A DNA stretch of 64,000 bases from Pyrinomonadaceae bacterium MAG19_C2-C3 (GCA_024330265.1 JANDLT010000012.1:1-64000), one strand, 5' to 3'; positions 1 to 8,725 are shown, numbered from the stretch's first letter. Translations and numbers: made by a program. Notes: generated from the sequence alone by a model not told the origin.

Positions 1-55
1 TCAAACGGAACCTGTCTATTTGCCCTCACGGGAAAGCCGTCTGAAGACGGCTGAG
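1..55. repeat. Modular palindromic intergenic element, copy 1 (right arm only)
   Basis: The right half of the element family described at 30647-30870, cut by the window edge. It holds the tail of the inner palindrome (TCAAACGG), the linker with a small CCCTCACGGG hairpin, and the complete outer palindrome AGCCGTCTGAAGACGGCT at 35-52. The GA at the centre of that palindrome is the centre found in every other right arm. Confidence 0.7.
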
Positions 56-82
56 AGGTACGAAAGTTTAGGGACGTTAGTT

Positions 83-454
83 TTAGTTGAACCAGATGAG
101 CAGTAAGGCGCGGTGTTGATGAACGAGAGCGAGGAACATATCGGCGGGAGCGGCGCGCTCTAAAGCGACGAGTCCGGTCGCGCCGTGAACAAGCATTAAG
201 GCGGCATATAACGCGAGGGCAAGCGAGACGCCGAAGCGCGCGAGGCGCAGGTGTGACCAACGATAGAAGATGAATGCGACGCTCGCACCAATAGCCAACT
301 TGCCGAACAGGAACGTCGCGTCGCCGTGTTCGAGAAGATACGCCATCAAAGCGTTGCCTTCGGTGGCGACGCCCGCGCGTATCCAGAGAAGGGTGAGTTG
401 CGCGTCAAGCCAGTTGAGTGAAAACAGTGCCAGACTCTTTTGCATTCCGCTCAT
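83..454 (-). CDS. Small membrane protein, DUF5658-like
   Basis: A 123-residue integral membrane protein with about three or four hydrophobic segments (roughly residues 8-28, 47-66, 71-95 and 103-122). The N-terminal pattern asparagine, Leu-Asp, Thr-Leu, then a Glu-Gly-Asn followed by a helix with a conserved lysine (FGKLAIG) resembles the DUF5658 family, whose function is unknown. The ATG at 454 is preceded by GGTGG at a usable distance; a second ATG nine bases on is also possible. No partner is obvious, because the next gene on this strand is more than 280 bases upstream. The family call is from memory of the pattern. Confidence 0.6.
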   Translation of the reverse strand: MSGMQKSLALFSLNWLDAQLTLLWIRAGVATEGNALMAYLLEHGDATFLFGKLAIGASVAFIFYRWSHLRLARFGVSLALALYAALMLVHGATGLVALERAAPADMFLALVHQHRALLLIWFN

Positions 455-679
455 CGAAGTGTGCCACCTTTACGTTGGAAGATGAGTTGCCAAACCTTAT
501 ACGGAAATCTTGCTTTGGTAAGTGACAAGCCCTAACCACTTTGTGAGGAGGGTTAAGGCTTTTTGGTCACTACACTCTTCGTCAACAGAAAGGGACTGGC
601 AGGAGGAAGGAGCAAGACCCGCTCGGTTGTGTGTAATGTGACAGAAAGTGTCAATCGGCGGCGGCTTCCAAAAAGAGAG

Positions 680-745
680 GTTAGATGTTGGGTGTTAGAT
701 GTTAGTGAAGAAGTGAACTACTTTTACTGACATCCAACATCTAAC
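680..745. repeat. Reiterated-word hairpin at the cysE 3' end
   Basis: The word GTTAGATGTT occurs twice on the left (680-698 and just after) and is mirrored on the right at 727-745. The arms pair with two mismatches over 19 bases. The right arm overlaps the stop codon of the serine acetyltransferase, so a terminator role is plausible. No strong T-tract follows. Confidence 0.6.
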
Positions 746-1652
746 TTCTTTCTCCAGTTTGCGTGATGCGGAGTTTCGGTGCTTCCTGTGTGACGCGCGT
801 TCCCGGTGCGACGGAGTGTGTGAGCCAGACGTTGCCGCCGATGACGGAGTTGCGACCGATGACCGTATCGCCGCCCAAGATGGTCGCTCCGGCGTAAATC
901 ACGACACCATCTTCAATCGTCGGATGGCGTTTCGTGGTGCGGACGAGTTCGCCTTTTTCGTTGAGAGGAAACGAGAACGCGCCGAGCGTCACGCCCTGAT
1001 AAATCTTGACGTTCGCGCCGATGACGGCAGTTCCGCCGATGACGACGCCCGTGCCGTGATCAATGAAGAAGCGTTCGCCGATAATCGTGCCGGGATGAAT
1101 GTCAATGCCCGTGCGATGGTGCGCGTGTTCGGTCATGATGCGCGGGATAAGCGGGACGCGCAGGTTATGAAGCTCGTGCGCGAGACGATAAACCGTGACG
1201 GCGTAAATGCCGGGATAGGAAAAGATGATTTCGTCAAGACACCCCGCCGCCGGGTCGCCGTCGTAAGCGGCTTTCACGTCTAAGGCGAGCGTGTGGCGAA
1301 GGTCGGGCAGGCGCGTCAGGATTTCGGCGGCGACTTCGGAAGCGTCCTTGTCGGTCACGTCGCAATGCGCGTGTATATCTTGCCCGTGATTTATCGCGCG
1401 GCGAATCTGTTCGGTCAGAGATTCATGCAGAGCCGCCATCATGCTTTCGGTGTGAAGCAAAAGAGCTTGCGCGCTCAAGCCCTGCGCTCCGACATAGCCG
1501 GGAAACAAGAGTTCATGAGCGCGCGTCAAGATGCGTATAACCCCATCGTGCGACGGCAAAGGTTGGCGGTCGAGATGGTGAATCTTAATTGCTTCTTCGG
1601 TGTACGATTCGATTAACCGATTCGTCGCCCGTCGCACACGTTCATGCGTCAT
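741..1652 (-). CDS. cysE: Serine O-acetyltransferase
   Basis: Transfers acetyl from acetyl-CoA to L-serine, giving O-acetylserine, the first committed step of cysteine synthesis in the cytoplasm. The N-terminal half (about residues 1-150) is the helical domain. The C-terminal half carries left-handed beta-helix hexapeptide repeats (HPGTIIG, FFIDHGTGVVIGG, IGANVKIYQGVTLGA), including the Asp-His expected at the active site. At 303 residues it is longer than enterobacterial CysE and closer to the EpsC-type subfamily. The ATG at 1652 is chosen because GAGG lies 10 bases upstream; an in-frame TTG at 1667 lacks a site. No cysK is adjacent. The 3' end overlaps a hairpin at 680-745. Confidence 0.93.
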   Translation of the reverse strand: MTHERVRRATNRLIESYTEEAIKIHHLDRQPLPSHDGVIRILTRAHELLFPGYVGAQGLSAQALLLHTESMMAALHESLTEQIRRAINHGQDIHAHCDVTDKDASEVAAEILTRLPDLRHTLALDVKAAYDGDPAAGCLDEIIFSYPGIYAVTVYRLAHELHNLRVPLIPRIMTEHAHHRTGIDIHPGTIIGERFFIDHGTGVVIGGTAVIGANVKIYQGVTLGAFSFPLNEKGELVRTTKRHPTIEDGVVIYAGATILGGDTVIGRNSVIGGNVWLTHSVAPGTRVTQEAPKLRITQTGERS

Positions 1653-1753
1653 CGTCTTTCGCCTCAACTTAGCGTTTAGCGTTCAAAGTTCTACGTTCAA
1701 AATTCAAAGTTAAACGCCAACGATTTGCTTTTGATATTAAAAAAACTAAAAGG

Positions 1754-2080
1754 TCACTTCACCAAAGACGGCAACGATTCTCTAAGCATTGTGCGGAACT
1801 CGCGGAAGTCCGTGCGAAGATTCAGCACGTCCGCCCGCGTCTGACTTACCGTTGCCTCAATGCGGTCAACGCGGTCATCGAACTTCTGCTCGATGCGGTC
1901 AATGCGGTCATCAAACTTTTGCTCGATGTGCGTCAAGCGGTCATCGAACTTTTGCTCGATGTGCGTCAAGCGGTCGTTGACCTCCGTGCGAAACGCTCGA
2001 AACTCACGCACTAAAGTTTCAAGCATCGGTTGCGTGACTTTACTTTCCGACTCAAATCTCTTGGTTGGGTCTTCGCTCAT
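1754..2080 (-). CDS. Small coiled-coil protein with hendecad repeats
   Basis: A 108-residue charged protein with no recognised catalytic domain. Residues 35-78 are four tandem 11-residue units of the type DDRLTHIEQKF, encoded by 33-base DNA repeats at about 1847-1978. Eleven-residue periodicity points to a slightly right-handed coiled coil. The remainder also looks helical and ends in a Leu/Arg/Phe-rich tail. GGTGGAG precedes the ATG. It resembles in style, and perhaps in ancestry, the proteins at 46076 and 61012, which share a RAD-hydrophobic element near the C terminus. Function unknown; oligomerisation is inferred from the repeats. Confidence 0.75.
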   Translation of the reverse strand: MSEDPTKRFESESKVTQPMLETLVREFRAFRTEVNDRLTHIEQKFDDRLTHIEQKFDDRIDRIEQKFDDRVDRIEATVSQTRADVLNLRTDFREFRTMLRESLPSLVK

Positions 2081-2135
2081 CTTTCTCCACCTTTATTGTT
2101 TAGTTCTTCGTCGTTTATTTTCTTCTTCGGGCGGT

Positions 2136-2408
2136 TCACTCAACCGTGACGTTGCGTTGCGCCGCTATCCCTCGCGCTTTCATCACGATGTCGTCGTCAA
2201 TCGGTTCTTCGCCGTTTATAAGATGTGCGATTTCTTCAACCGGACGACCGAGCGCGACGGCGAGTTTTTCATCGCTGCCGTCAAAGCCCGCGTCACGCAA
2301 TTTTCGCAAGACCGCTTGCGCTGCCTGTTGGTCTGTTCCCACGCTGTCAACCGCATCGGGGTTTTCTGCCGCGTTCGTCGCGGGCATCGTGTTTTCGTCT
2401 TCAGCCAT
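2136..2408 (-). CDS. Small acidic protein with a possible helix-turn-helix
   Basis: A 90-residue hypothetical protein. The first 35 residues are acidic and probably disordered. Residues about 36-85 form a compact helical region (KLAVALGRPVEEIAHLING) that reads like a Cro/XRE-type helix-turn-helix core, with an Ala-Leu-Gly turn and a second helix. The start is placed at 2408 because AAGGAG lies nine bases upstream of that ATG, whereas the in-frame ATG at 2417 is flush against it. No function is known; a DNA-binding role is only suggested. Confidence 0.65.
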   Translation of the reverse strand: MAEDENTMPATNAAENPDAVDSVGTDQQAAQAVLRKLRDAGFDGSDEKLAVALGRPVEEIAHLINGEEPIDDDIVMKARGIAAQRNVTVE

Positions 2409-2472
2409 TACTATCATCTCCTTCTCGTGTTTCCCTATTTATGTGATTACGAAATTGAGCCGTCGTTTCCTT

Positions 2473-2515
2473 CAGGCATTGACTCAATGAACCGATGAAA
2501 CAATGACTCAATAAT
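2473..2515. repeat. CATTGA/TCAATG reiterated-word spacer, copy 1
   Basis: A short spacer built from mirrored words (GCATTGACTCAATGAACCG, then GATGAAACAATGACTCAAT). Close relatives lie at 9237-9297 and 53411-53475, so this is a dispersed family and not chance low complexity. It sits just downstream of the heavy-metal-binding gene. Confidence 0.55.
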
Positions 2516-2516
2516 T

Positions 2517-2738
2517 TTATTGCCCCGATTCGCTCACCGTCACCTCATAATCGAGGTCTTGAATCTTCTTGATGAGCGTCGTGTCTTGGACGATTGTTTC
2601 GTCGTAATCAACAATCGCTTGTTTATCGGCATAAGAAACGTCGGCGCGGTTGACGCCCGCCGTCTCCGCCAGCGTCTCTTGAATGTCGAGGGCGCACGAT
2701 TCGCAGTGCATCCCGCTCAAATTGAATTTAGTCTTCAC
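2517..2738 (-). CDS. Heavy-metal-associated (HMA) domain protein
   Basis: A 73-residue stand-alone HMA domain, the fold of CopZ-type metallochaperones and P-type ATPase N-terminal domains. The metal-binding motif GMHCESC is near the N terminus, followed by the expected pattern with a central VNRADVSY strand and a C-terminal DLDYEVTV strand. The start is the GTG at 2738, with GGGAGG about 12 bases upstream. A longer frame reaching an ATG at 2852 would add a segment unlike the family and would run through the probable promoter. Cu(I) or another soft metal is the usual ligand. No transporter gene is adjacent, so the client is unknown. Confidence 0.85.
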   Translation of the reverse strand: MKTKFNLSGMHCESCALDIQETLAETAGVNRADVSYADKQAIVDYDETIVQDTTLIKKIQDLDYEVTVSESGQ

Positions 2739-2790
2739 TTTATAGTTAATCCTCCCTGTGATTTGCCGTTTCGCGTTAATGAATGGCGGT

Positions 2791-2796
2791 ATTATA
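2791..2796 (-). promoter_or_regulatory. Candidate -10 element for the HMA gene
   Basis: Read on the minus strand this is a perfect TATAAT, about 53 bases before the GTG start at 2738, between the divergent HMA and prmC genes. The expected -35 position shows only a weak TTCCTT. The same AT-rich core could serve prmC on the plus strand. Confidence 0.35.
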
Positions 2797-2836
2797 CACA
2801 GCGCGTAAATGGAAGGAACACGCCGCACGCTTTTCG

Positions 2837-3721
2837 ATGATTCAAGCCGCACAAACCATTAAACAAATTCTCGCGGCGGCGGCGGGCGAACTTCAACGCG
2901 CCGGAATAAGCGAAGCCCGCCGTGATGCGTCCCTGTTGCTCGGCTTCGCGCTTGATTGCGACCGCGCATATCTGTTGACGCACGCCGAAGAAGCTTTGCC
3001 GTTTGACACACTCACACGATTTCAAACTTTCATCCGCCGCCGCGCCCGCCACGAACCACTTCAATACATCACGGGACGGCAAGCTTTTTACAACCTCGAT
3101 TTTGAAGTCACGCCCGCCGTTCTGATTCCACGACCCGAAACCGAAATCCTCATTGAAGCGGCGTTGAAATTGACCGATACACAAACGGATGGCGCACCTT
3201 TCATCTGTGACGTGGGAACGGGTTCGGGCTGCATCATCATCTCGTTGTTGTACGAACTCAAACACGCGCGCGGCACCGCCCTTGATATTTCAATTGATGC
3301 CCTCGCCGTTGCCCGGCGCAACGCAGTGCGCGCGGCGGTTGATAACCGTCTCGCGTTCATCGCGTCCGATGTGTTCGCGGCTCTAGATAACGAACGCACA
3401 AAGTTTTCGATGATTGTTTCAAATCCGCCGTACATCGCGGCAGATGAAATCGAAACACTCATGGCGGAAGTGCGCGACTACGAACCGCGTCACGCTTTGA
3501 CACCGCGCCACGATGCGAACCGCGACGGGCTTGGAGTGATTAGCCGTTTGTTAAATGACGCCCCGCAATTTCTTCGCGTGAACGGTACGCTGTTGTTTGA
3601 AATCGGTTTCGGGCAGCAAGCCGCGATTGAAAATTTGATTGACCGTCGCGTGTGGACGACGCATGAAGTAGTGAAAGATTTGCAGGGCATCGCACGCACG
3701 TTTGTTTTACACCTTACATGA
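2837..3721 (+). CDS. prmC: Peptide chain release factor N5-glutamine methyltransferase
   Basis: Methylates the glutamine of the GGQ motif of release factors RF1/RF2 with S-adenosylmethionine, which supports efficient translation termination. The 294-residue protein has the N-terminal helical domain (about residues 1-85) and a Rossmann methyltransferase domain with motif I DVGTGSGCI and the signature NPPYIA near residue 196, which positions the substrate amide. The ATG at 2837 is preferred. An in-frame ATG at 2783 adds 18 residues not typical of the family. It is divergent from the HMA gene and runs in the same direction as murA, 170 bases downstream. Confidence 0.95.
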   Translation: MIQAAQTIKQILAAAAGELQRAGISEARRDASLLLGFALDCDRAYLLTHAEEALPFDTLTRFQTFIRRRARHEPLQYITGRQAFYNLDFEVTPAVLIPRPETEILIEAALKLTDTQTDGAPFICDVGTGSGCIIISLLYELKHARGTALDISIDALAVARRNAVRAAVDNRLAFIASDVFAALDNERTKFSMIVSNPPYIAADEIETLMAEVRDYEPRHALTPRHDANRDGLGVISRLLNDAPQFLRVNGTLLFEIGFGQQAAIENLIDRRVWTTHEVVKDLQGIARTFVLHLT

Positions 3722-3891
3722 AACCGCGCGTAAAACTCCCAAATGCACTTGTTGGGCGCGCACGCGGAGCGCGTGATAAAATGCCGCGTTTTTCAAACGT
3801 CTTCAACTTTTTACCGTATCGCGTCAGGCTTCAATGTGTCGCAAGATACGCGCGATACAGCCACCGGGACGAAAGGAAATTTACATAAAAC

Positions 3892-5199
3892 ATGGATCGC
3901 TTTCGCATCACAGGCGGGCAAACACTCGCGGGTACGATTCGCATCAGCGGCGCGAAAAATTCGGCGTTGCCCTGTATGGCAGCCGGTATTTTGTCGAGTG
4001 AAACCGTGACGCTTCACAATGTTCCTTACGTCCGCGATTGTCTGACGATGAGGCGACTATTGGAAGATTTAGGGGCGACCGTTCTAACGCCCGAACTCCA
4101 CACGCATAAAATCACTGCCGCCAACATCGAAGTTTATGAAGCACCTTACGATTTGGTGAAAACGATGCGCGCTTCCGTTCTCGCTTTGGGTCCACTCGTC
4201 GCGCGCTTCGGTAAAGCGAAAGTCTCTTTGCCCGGTGGCTGCGCCATCGGCACGCGCCCCGTGGATTTGCACCTTCGCGGACTCGAACGCTTGGGCGCGC
4301 ACGTCACACTCGAAGCCGGATACGTCATCGCCCGCGCTCCCGAATCACCTGACGGCGCGCGTCCACGTTTGCGTGGCGGGACGGTGGACTTCGAGAAAAT
4401 CACCGTCACGGGAACGGAAAACTTGATGATGGCGGCAAGCCTCGCACGCGGGCAAACCATCTTGAACAACGCCGCGTGTGAGCCGGAAGTCGAAGACCTC
4501 GCCGCGCTGCTTAATCGAATGGGGGCGCGCATACGCGGGGCGGGTACGCCGCAAATTACGATTGACGGCGTGGAGAGTTTGGGCGCGGCGGAACACACCA
4601 TTATTCCCGACCGGATAGAGACCGGCACGTTCATCATCGCCGCCGCGATTACGGGCGGCGACCTCGAAATCAAAGACTGTATCCCCGCGCACTCCGCCGC
4701 CCTCATCGAACGCTTGCGGTGTGCCGGAGTGGACATCGAAGAAGTCAATCCAAGCACGCTTCGCGTCCGTTGCGACCTTGCGAATTTGAAAGCGTGTGAT
4801 GTCACAACGAAGGAACATCCCGGCTTTCCGACCGACATGCAGGCACAGTTTATGGCACTGATGACGCAGGCGCACGGCACATCGAACATCACCGAAACGA
4901 TTTTCGAGAACCGCTTTATGCAAGTCGCGGAGATGATGCGTATGGGCGCGAACATCACGACACACGGCAATACCGCGCACGTCGAAGGCGCACGGCAACT
5001 CATGGGAACGCGCGTCCAAGCTTCCGACCTCCGCGCCTCCGCGTGTCTCGTTCTTGCCGGACTCGCCGCGACGGGTGAAACGATTATTGAGCGTGTCTAC
5101 CACATTGACAGAGGCTACGAAAAAATCGAATCCAAACTCCGCCACGTCGGAGCGCACATCGAACGCCTCAGAGAATCCGTGACCGCCCCGCTTGCGTGA
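3892..5199 (+). CDS. murA: UDP-N-acetylglucosamine 1-carboxyvinyltransferase
   Basis: Adds enolpyruvate from PEP to UDP-GlcNAc, the first committed step of peptidoglycan synthesis; the fosfomycin target. The 435-residue length is normal. Visible features are the N-terminal substrate-binding KNSALP, the loop PGGCAIGTRPVD with the catalytic cysteine at about residue 117 (so fosfomycin-sensitive in principle), and FPTDMQAQF in the C-terminal half. The start ATG follows an AT-rich stretch; GGAAAT upstream is only a weak ribosome site. It stands alone, followed at 73 bases by a HIT gene. Confidence 0.97.
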   Translation: MDRFRITGGQTLAGTIRISGAKNSALPCMAAGILSSETVTLHNVPYVRDCLTMRRLLEDLGATVLTPELHTHKITAANIEVYEAPYDLVKTMRASVLALGPLVARFGKAKVSLPGGCAIGTRPVDLHLRGLERLGAHVTLEAGYVIARAPESPDGARPRLRGGTVDFEKITVTGTENLMMAASLARGQTILNNAACEPEVEDLAALLNRMGARIRGAGTPQITIDGVESLGAAEHTIIPDRIETGTFIIAAAITGGDLEIKDCIPAHSAALIERLRCAGVDIEEVNPSTLRVRCDLANLKACDVTTKEHPGFPTDMQAQFMALMTQAHGTSNITETIFENRFMQVAEMMRMGANITTHGNTAHVEGARQLMGTRVQASDLRASACLVLAGLAATGETIIERVYHIDRGYEKIESKLRHVGAHIERLRESVTAPLA

Positions 5200-5271
5200 A
5201 ACTCACAATCTCAAAACTGACTTCGGCAAATCTCAAATGTTCAATCTCAAATCCGAAATCTAAAATCAACC

Positions 5272-5619
5272 ATGAATCAATCTTGCCTTTTCTGTCGCAT
5301 CGTCAGGGGTGAAATCCCGACGCCGTTGATTTACGAAGATGAAATCTGCATCGCCTTCAATGACATCAACCCACAAGCCCCGGTTCACGCCCTCATCATC
5401 CCGCGCGACCACATCACATCACTCGCCCACGCGCGCCCGCAGGACGGCGCGACGCTCGGACAATTGATGCTCGTCGCCGCCCGCATCGCGGAAGATAAGG
5501 GAATCGCCGCCAGCGGCTATCGCACCGTCATCAACACCGGCGCGGACGGCGGGCAGAGCGTCTTTCATCTTCATGTCCACGTTTTGGGCGGACGCGCATT
5601 TGGTTGGGGACCCGGATGA
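5272..5619 (+). CDS. Histidine triad (HIT) nucleotide-binding protein
   Basis: A 115-residue HINT-type protein, expected to hydrolyse purine nucleoside phosphoramidates and aminoacyl-adenylates. It opens with CLFCRIVRGEIPTPLIYED, matching the family start, and ends with the triad HLHVHVLGG, in which the histidines carry out catalysis. Length and layout are standard. It is convergent with ttcA, and the two share a 24-bp hairpin between them. Confidence 0.95.
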   Translation: MNQSCLFCRIVRGEIPTPLIYEDEICIAFNDINPQAPVHALIIPRDHITSLAHARPQDGATLGQLMLVAARIAEDKGIAASGYRTVINTGADGGQSVFHLHVHVLGGRAFGWGPG

Positions 5620-5623
5620 AGGA

Positions 5624-5686
5624 AAGTATGAAGGCGGAAGGATGAATAATTATTTGCTTTCAATTCATCCTTCCGCCTTCATACTT
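5624..5686. terminator. Bidirectional hairpin between convergent HIT and ttcA genes
   Basis: Arms of 24 bases (5624-5647 and 5663-5686) are perfectly complementary, built on the words GAAGGCGGAAGGATGAA and its mirror, with a 15-base loop. The right arm runs into the ttcA stop codon. Position and stem length support a shared terminator. There is no long T-run, so efficiency is uncertain. Confidence 0.6.
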
Positions 5687-6476
5687 GGTCTAGTTCGGCG
5701 GCGATGTCGCCCGTCGTGGCGGTCAGGTTGTGGAAGTTGAACAGTGTCGCATCGAGTAAGTGCGACGGGGCGATGTTGGTGAGTGCGCCGAGCATTGAGC
5801 CGCGTATGTGCGGGATTTCCTTCTCTAATTCGGAGATGAGGCGTTTGACGCGGGCGCGTTTCAAGTTCGGTTGTGAGCCGCACAAATCGCACGGGATGAT
5901 GGGGAATTTTTGTTCTTCGGCGAAAAGTTTGATGTCCGATTCGCGGCAGTATGCGAGCGGGCGAATCACGGTGTTGCGTCCATCGTCGGAGCGCAAGACG
6001 GCTGGCATCGCTTTCAGTTTTCCGGTGAAAAATAGATTAAGAAGAAACGTCGTCGTGATGTCGTCGGCGTGGTGTCCGAGCGCGATTTTCGTGCAGCCTT
6101 CTTCCTGCGCGATGTTGTAGAGAACGCCGCGCCGCAAGCGTGAACAGACGGCGCAAAACGTCTTGCCTTCCGGCGTCAGACGTTTGACGAGGGAGTAAGT
6201 ATCACGCTCGACGATGCGATACGGAACTTTCAAAGCGTGCAGGTATTCGGGTAGAACGTGCGCCGGAAAGTTCGGTTGTTTCTGGTCTAAGTTGACCGCG
6301 AGCAATTCAAAAGCGACGGGGGCGCGTTTTTGTAAATCCATCAGCAGCGCGAGCAAAGTATAACTGTCCTTGCCGCCCGATACGCACACCATCACGCGGT
6401 CGCCCGCCGCAATCATATTGAAATCTTTAATCGCTTCGCCCGTTTTGTGCAGCAGCGTTTTCTTGATGTTGCTCAT
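5679..6476 (-). CDS. ttcA: tRNA 2-thiocytidine(32) synthetase
   Basis: ATP-dependent enzyme that thiolates cytidine 32 of certain tRNAs using an Fe-S cluster. The PP-loop SGGKDS is at residues 33-38. The cluster cysteines appear as CAVC (about 108-111), with a further cysteine pair in [19 protein letters not shown], typical of the N-type ATP pyrophosphatase fold, is also present. At 265 residues it is slightly shorter than the E. coli enzyme. The ATG at 6476 has no clear ribosome site. Confidence 0.93.
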   Translation of the reverse strand: MSNIKKTLLHKTGEAIKDFNMIAAGDRVMVCVSGGKDSYTLLALLMDLQKRAPVAFELLAVNLDQKQPNFPAHVLPEYLHALKVPYRIVERDTYSLVKRLTPEGKTFCAVCSRLRRGVLYNIAQEEGCTKIALGHHADDITTTFLLNLFFTGKLKAMPAVLRSDDGRNTVIRPLAYCRESDIKLFAEEQKFPIIPCDLCGSQPNLKRARVKRLISELEKEIPHIRGSMLGALTNIAPSHLLDATLFNFHNLTATTGDIAAELDQV

Positions 6477-6477
6477 T

Positions 6478-6553
6478 GATAGTTAGTGATGAGCGATGAG
6501 TGATGAATGACGAACAAGAAGCTTTCAATCTTAACTCATCACTCATCACTATC
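6478..6553. repeat. GATGAGT-type reiterated-word hairpin
   Basis: A spacer between two minus-strand genes. The left part repeats GTGATGAG words and the right part (6531-6553) is the mirror, ACTCATCACTCATCACTATC. The pairing has a three-base bulge. It overlaps the stop codon of the downstream-strand hydrolase gene at 6549. Confidence 0.5.
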
Positions 6554-7238
6554 CTTTTAAGTGTTGACCGAAAAATTCCGTCGCGCGTCGCCATGCGTCT
6601 TGCGCGATAGGCGGGTTATAGGCTTCGGGGCGCGTGTCGTTGAAGAAAGCATGACCGACATTCGGGTAGATATGAAAGTCCGCCTGTTTGTTCAAGTCTT
6701 TCAATCGCGCTTCGAGTTCACGCACGCTTTCGATGGGGACGTGTTCATCGTTTTCGGCATAAAGTCCAAGTACCGGAGCGCGTAAGTTTTCCAGTGGCGG
6801 GTGAACCTTCGGGTGTATGCCGTAGAAAATCACGCACGCCGCCACTTTGTCGGGGTTCATGCACGCCGCGTATAAAGACAGCACGCCGCCCATGCAAAAG
6901 CCGATTGTGCCGACACCGGTTTTGTTCGTCACGGCGTCGTGATTGAGAAGAAAATCAATCGCCCCGCGCAAATCCTTTTCGGCGCGGTTGATGTCGAGTG
7001 CCATCATTTTCTTTCCCGCTTCGTCGGGCGAAGTCGTCTTTTCGCCGTGATATAAATCCGGCGCGAGGGCGACGTAGCCTTCGGCGGCGAAGCGTTCCGC
7101 GATGTCTTTGATGTGCGGAACTAAGCCCCAGTATTCTTGTAAAACAATCACACCCGCGCCGCTTCCCGTTTCGGGTGTGACGAGATAGCCTTCGGCGGTG
7201 TTGCCGTTGCTCGTGTATTCAATCATCCGTCCTGCCAT
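6549..7238 (-). CDS. Dienelactone hydrolase family protein
   Basis: A 229-residue alpha/beta hydrolase. The nucleophile elbow GFCMGG has cysteine instead of serine, as in dienelactone hydrolase. VILQEYWGL follows the first strands, ENDEHVP supplies the acid, and the catalytic histidine is in NVGHAFFND. The true substrate in an organism with no adjacent chlorocatechol pathway is unknown; many such proteins act on lactones or esters of other kinds. AAGGAC lies seven bases before the ATG. No signal peptide is present. Confidence 0.88.
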   Translation of the reverse strand: MAGRMIEYTSNGNTAEGYLVTPETGSGAGVIVLQEYWGLVPHIKDIAERFAAEGYVALAPDLYHGEKTTSPDEAGKKMMALDINRAEKDLRGAIDFLLNHDAVTNKTGVGTIGFCMGGVLSLYAACMNPDKVAACVIFYGIHPKVHPPLENLRAPVLGLYAENDEHVPIESVRELEARLKDLNKQADFHIYPNVGHAFFNDTRPEAYNPPIAQDAWRRATEFFGQHLKG

Positions 7239-7577
7239 AGTGTTTGTCCTTGCTCCTTGTAAATTGTTTAGAAATTAAGCTCTCAACTGCGTTAAGTTTA
7301 ACCGCTCCGCGCCCCGTTATCACAACTTCCGGCGGTGCATTCGTTGGTCGTCTGCTCACTCAATCATCACGCGCCCCGCCGTTGTGCATTGAAATCCGGC
7401 GCGACACAAGGTAAAACTAATAGCCACAAATCAAAAGCGCGTTTTGATTTTCAAACCCCGCAAGGCGCGCGACGGCGGCGGCGACCCAAATTCTCACTTC
7501 ACGCTCGTAAGCCTTACGAATGAATGTCGTCTCTCTTTAATTTTTGCACAACTGCACATCGCGGAGGAATACCAATC
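7239..7577. other. Intergenic gap without a supported gene
   Basis: 339 bases between divergent genes. It must carry promoters for both, but no convincing -35/-10 pair was found. An open frame at 7335-7523 lacks a ribosome site and family features. Confidence 0.5.
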
Positions 7578-8399
7578 ATGTTAAGAATGGGACGCAACAC
7601 GAAACCCGACCCGACTCCCGAACCCGAAAAAACAGGTGAGAATATGTCACAACCACCGAACACGTCTCCGAACAGTACTGCCTACAATCAACCTTCAACC
7701 GGCTTCACACCGAATGCCGGAACTTCTGCCTCATCGTCTTCATCATCGCCGTCGGCATCATCGCAGCCACTGCCGCAGATGGGCGGCGGTAGTGGAGTGG
7801 GGCGTGCCGTCACGGAAAACGAATCTTTAGCACGCGACATTAAAGAAGGCGCGCTGTCCGGTTTCGTCGGCGGCGGCACAACCGTCAGTGGCGAACTGAC
7901 TTTCAAGGCGATGTTGCGCGTGGACGGTCATCTCGCCGGGCGCGTCGCGTCGCAGGACGGCACGCTTATCGTTAGCGCGGGCGGACAGCTTGATGCCGAT
8001 GTCGAAGTCGCCGTCGCGCAAATCAACGGCACGGTCAACGGCGATGTCGTCGCCACCAAACGCATCGAACTCGGTCGCGTCGCCAAAATTTATGGCAATA
8101 TTCAAACGCCCGCCCTTGTCGTCGAACAGGGCGCAATCTTTGAAGGGACTTGCCGCATGACGCACTTACAGGAAGAGGAAGATAAATCTAAAACCCAGAT
8201 TGCTCCGACTTCACCCACACCACCGCCCGCCGTCACCGCTTCGCCCGCCGCACCACCACCATCGCCGCCGTCACCGTCTTCCGCTTCCACAACGGATTCA
8301 ACAAACAAGAGCGCGAACACCACCACTTCCACCGCCGCTTCCACAGCCACTGCCGCCGATGATAAAAAGCCGAACGCGGCATCGGGCGTCAAACTTTAG
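7578..8399 (+). CDS. Bactofilin family protein
   Basis: A 273-residue bactofilin, a polymer-forming cytoskeletal protein that assembles without nucleotide into filaments, often membrane-linked and involved in cell shape or local wall synthesis. The central beta-helix domain (about residues 85-195) shows the repeated short strands, for example VDGHLAGRV, LDADVEV and INGTVNGDV. It is flanked by a Ser/Pro-rich N-terminal stretch and an unusually long Pro/Ala/Ser/Thr-rich tail (about residues 200-270). GCGGAGGA nine bases before the ATG at 7578 fixes the start. It stands as a single gene. Confidence 0.9.
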   Translation: MLRMGRNTKPDPTPEPEKTGENMSQPPNTSPNSTAYNQPSTGFTPNAGTSASSSSSSPSASSQPLPQMGGGSGVGRAVTENESLARDIKEGALSGFVGGGTTVSGELTFKAMLRVDGHLAGRVASQDGTLIVSAGGQLDADVEVAVAQINGTVNGDVVATKRIELGRVAKIYGNIQTPALVVEQGAIFEGTCRMTHLQEEEDKSKTQIAPTSPTPPPAVTASPAAPPPSPPSPSSASTTDSTNKSANTTTSTAASTATAADDKKPNAASGVKL

Positions 8400-8725
8400 C
8401 CGCGCTTTTCAAACTAACGTGAGTCATTACTTAACGTCAGTTCGACGCAGAGGCGAAAGACTTTTAGCCGCGAAATAACGCGAATAGGAACGCGAAATAA
8501 AACCCGCTTATTCGCGTTATTTCGCGTTAGTTCGCGGTTAAGGTTTTCGTTCCCGACGAACATCATTTCTTATGTCGAACTCACGTTGGATAAGTTTTAG
8601 TCATTGCCCACCGCCCTTGTTTGTTCACGCCGCCCGCGCGTCTCGCGGTTTAGAATCGGTTTGTGACCGCGTGATACAATGCACAAGCTGTTTCAAAATC
8701 TGATTTTACGACGAAGAAATCTTTT
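8400..8725. repeat. Intergenic gap with a large nested inverted repeat
   Basis: No gene is visible in these 326 bases. AACGTGAGT (8417-8425) pairs with ACTCACGTT (8579-8587) and GTTCGAC (8440-8446) with GTCGAAC (8574-8580). Nested inside is a hairpin of reiterated TTCGCG words (about 8471-8541), with GCCGCGAAATAACGCGAA on the left and its near mirror on the right. The ACTCACGTT-like ends recur beside the modular elements near 30620 and 53138. Confidence 0.55.

Noticed and set aside
1847-1978. Four 33-base tandem repeats, possible CRISPR-like array
   Set aside because: The repeats are contiguous, without spacers, and encode the 11-residue units of a coiled-coil protein.
7335-7523. 62-residue open frame on the plus strand
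   Set aside because: No ribosome site, basic low-complexity composition and no family features; it lies in a divergent promoter gap.
8200-8478. His/Pro/Arg-rich open frame within the bactofilin tail
   Set aside because: It is a frame shadow of the Pro/Ser/Thr-rich coding tail.
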